52,878 bases of DNA from Alkalihalobacillus alcalophilus ATCC 27647 = CGMCC 1.3604 (lineage in GTDB: Bacteria; Bacillota; Bacilli; Bacillales; Bacillaceae_D), in NCBI RefSeq assembly GCF_000292245.2, contig NZ_ALPT02000029.1:1-52878 (forward strand), in the 5' to 3' direction. The notes under the pieces were generated by a model. The model made no database searches. It worked only from the letters and a program-made list of their open reading frames with translations, and was not told where the DNA came from. Positions 52,427 to 52,878 of this stretch are shown piece after piece. The position numbers were made by a program, and so were the translations under genes. The number at the start of each line of letters is the position of its first letter. Position 1 is the stretch's first letter.

Positions 52427-52762
52427 TTGGATAAGTCAATTTGTCCTAGATTTGAAAAAGCTATGGGTTTTTTGAGCCAAAGATGGACAGGTTTAATCAT
52501 TTACCAGCTTCTATCTGGTCCACAGCGTTTTTGCCAGATCGAATCATCAATCGGTGTAAGTGGTAGGGTCCTATCAGAAAGGTTAAAGGATCTTGAAAAC
52601 GAAGGTATTATAAAACGAGAAGTTTTTCCAGTAACTCCAGTTCGAATCGAATATTCATTAACTGAAAAAGGAATTGCCCTTGAACCTCTCATGCGGGAGA
52701 TAGAAAACTGGTCACAAAACTGGTTAGAAGCTAATAGTGTAACTATAGGCGATATTTTATAG
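52427..52762 (+). CDS. catR: HxlR-family (DUF24) redox-sensing regulator, CatR-like
   Basis: A 111-aa MarR/DUF24 winged-helix repressor. The N-terminal ICPRF places a conserved Cys at residue 6, the position of the quinone/thiol sensor Cys7 in CatR/YodB. The HTH (FCQIESSIGVSGRVLSERLKDLENEGIIKRE) is typical. The start is TTG behind AAGGAG. Divergent from catE, it most likely represses the catE-catD-quinone reductase cluster until catechols or quinones modify the Cys. Confidence 0.83.
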   Translation: MDKSICPRFEKAMGFLSQRWTGLIIYQLLSGPQRFCQIESSIGVSGRVLSERLKDLENEGIIKREVFPVTPVRIEYSLTEKGIALEPLMREIENWSQNWLEANSVTIGDIL

Positions 52763-52878
52763 GATACATTTGTAAGGAATTCCTTCTCTTTAGTATGCGA
52801 TCTTGTGGATTTTATTTTTCAAATTTTTTATTAGAGTTTCTAATAATGAAACTCATTTATTTTTTTTGAGTCCAATCA

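Noticed and set aside
1..52878. rRNA, tRNA or riboswitch genes
   Set aside because: No cloverleaf, rRNA-like stretch or recognisable riboswitch core was seen on either strand. A covariance-model search would be needed to exclude weak cases.

Overview
The window looks like chromosomal DNA from a spore-forming, low-to-mid GC Bacillaceae. Markers are a CotA laccase, a YjcZ-type sporulation peptide, a BmrCD (YheIH) transporter pair, SigL (sigma-54) and B. subtilis-style uronate and rhamnogalacturonan genes. An alkaliphilic or soil Bacillus relative is plausible, but the species cannot be fixed from this sequence alone. I see no rRNA, tRNA, CRISPR array, phage or plasmid genes.

Layout. (1) 1-5921: the heterodimeric ABC exporter bmrC-bmrD, preceded by a 27-codon leader peptide and an attenuator-like terminator; then yjcZ with a SigK-like promoter and a papain-fold protein. 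(2) 5922-7337: intergenic DNA holding a decayed insertion element with perfect 13-bp inverted ends and an 8-bp target duplication. It separates sigL from its terminator and contains two copies of a GC-rich hairpin repeat. (3) 7357-13749: a proline-catabolism unit of proline dehydrogenase plus sigL in one operon, a divergent RocR-like sigma-54 activator, and P5C dehydrogenase. Both catabolic transcripts have a -24/-12 promoter, with a near-identical 18-bp dyad about 120 bp upstream of each. (4) 13850-16975: a 51-bp tandem repeat array, a frameshifted rocD and an MFS transporter. (5) 17393-20226: cotA with an unusual His/Pro tail, and two small membrane-associated proteins. (6) 20465-36942: a long minus-strand operon for uptake and breakdown of pectin or rhamnogalacturonan fragments (binding protein, two permeases, esterases, GH43, GH105, UxaA, UxaB), with a YtdP-like membrane AraC regulator upstream. 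(7) 37473-43860: a second uronate operon (DeoR-type repressor, KduD, KdgK, KdgA, KduI, UxaC, a putative uronate dehydrogenase). (8) 43996-49743: assorted membrane proteins, a PlsY paralogue, a small XRE regulator pair, and AEC and YfcC transporters. (9) 49900-52762: a catDE-like quinone/catechol detoxification cluster with a divergent HxlR repressor.

How the genes work together. Galacturonate would go through UxaC, UxaB and UxaA to 2-keto-3-deoxygluconate. Unsaturated uronates released by GH105 would reach the same compound through KduI and KduD. KdgK and KdgA then yield pyruvate and glyceraldehyde 3-phosphate. The sugar importer has no ATPase gene here, so a shared ATPase encoded elsewhere (MsmX type) is expected. 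In the proline block, sigma-54 appears to drive its own gene together with proline dehydrogenase, a positive loop under one activator. Noncoding features of most interest are the sigma-54/UAS architecture, the bmrCD attenuator, the dispersed 51-bp and GC-rich palindromic repeats, and several perfect operator-like palindromes.
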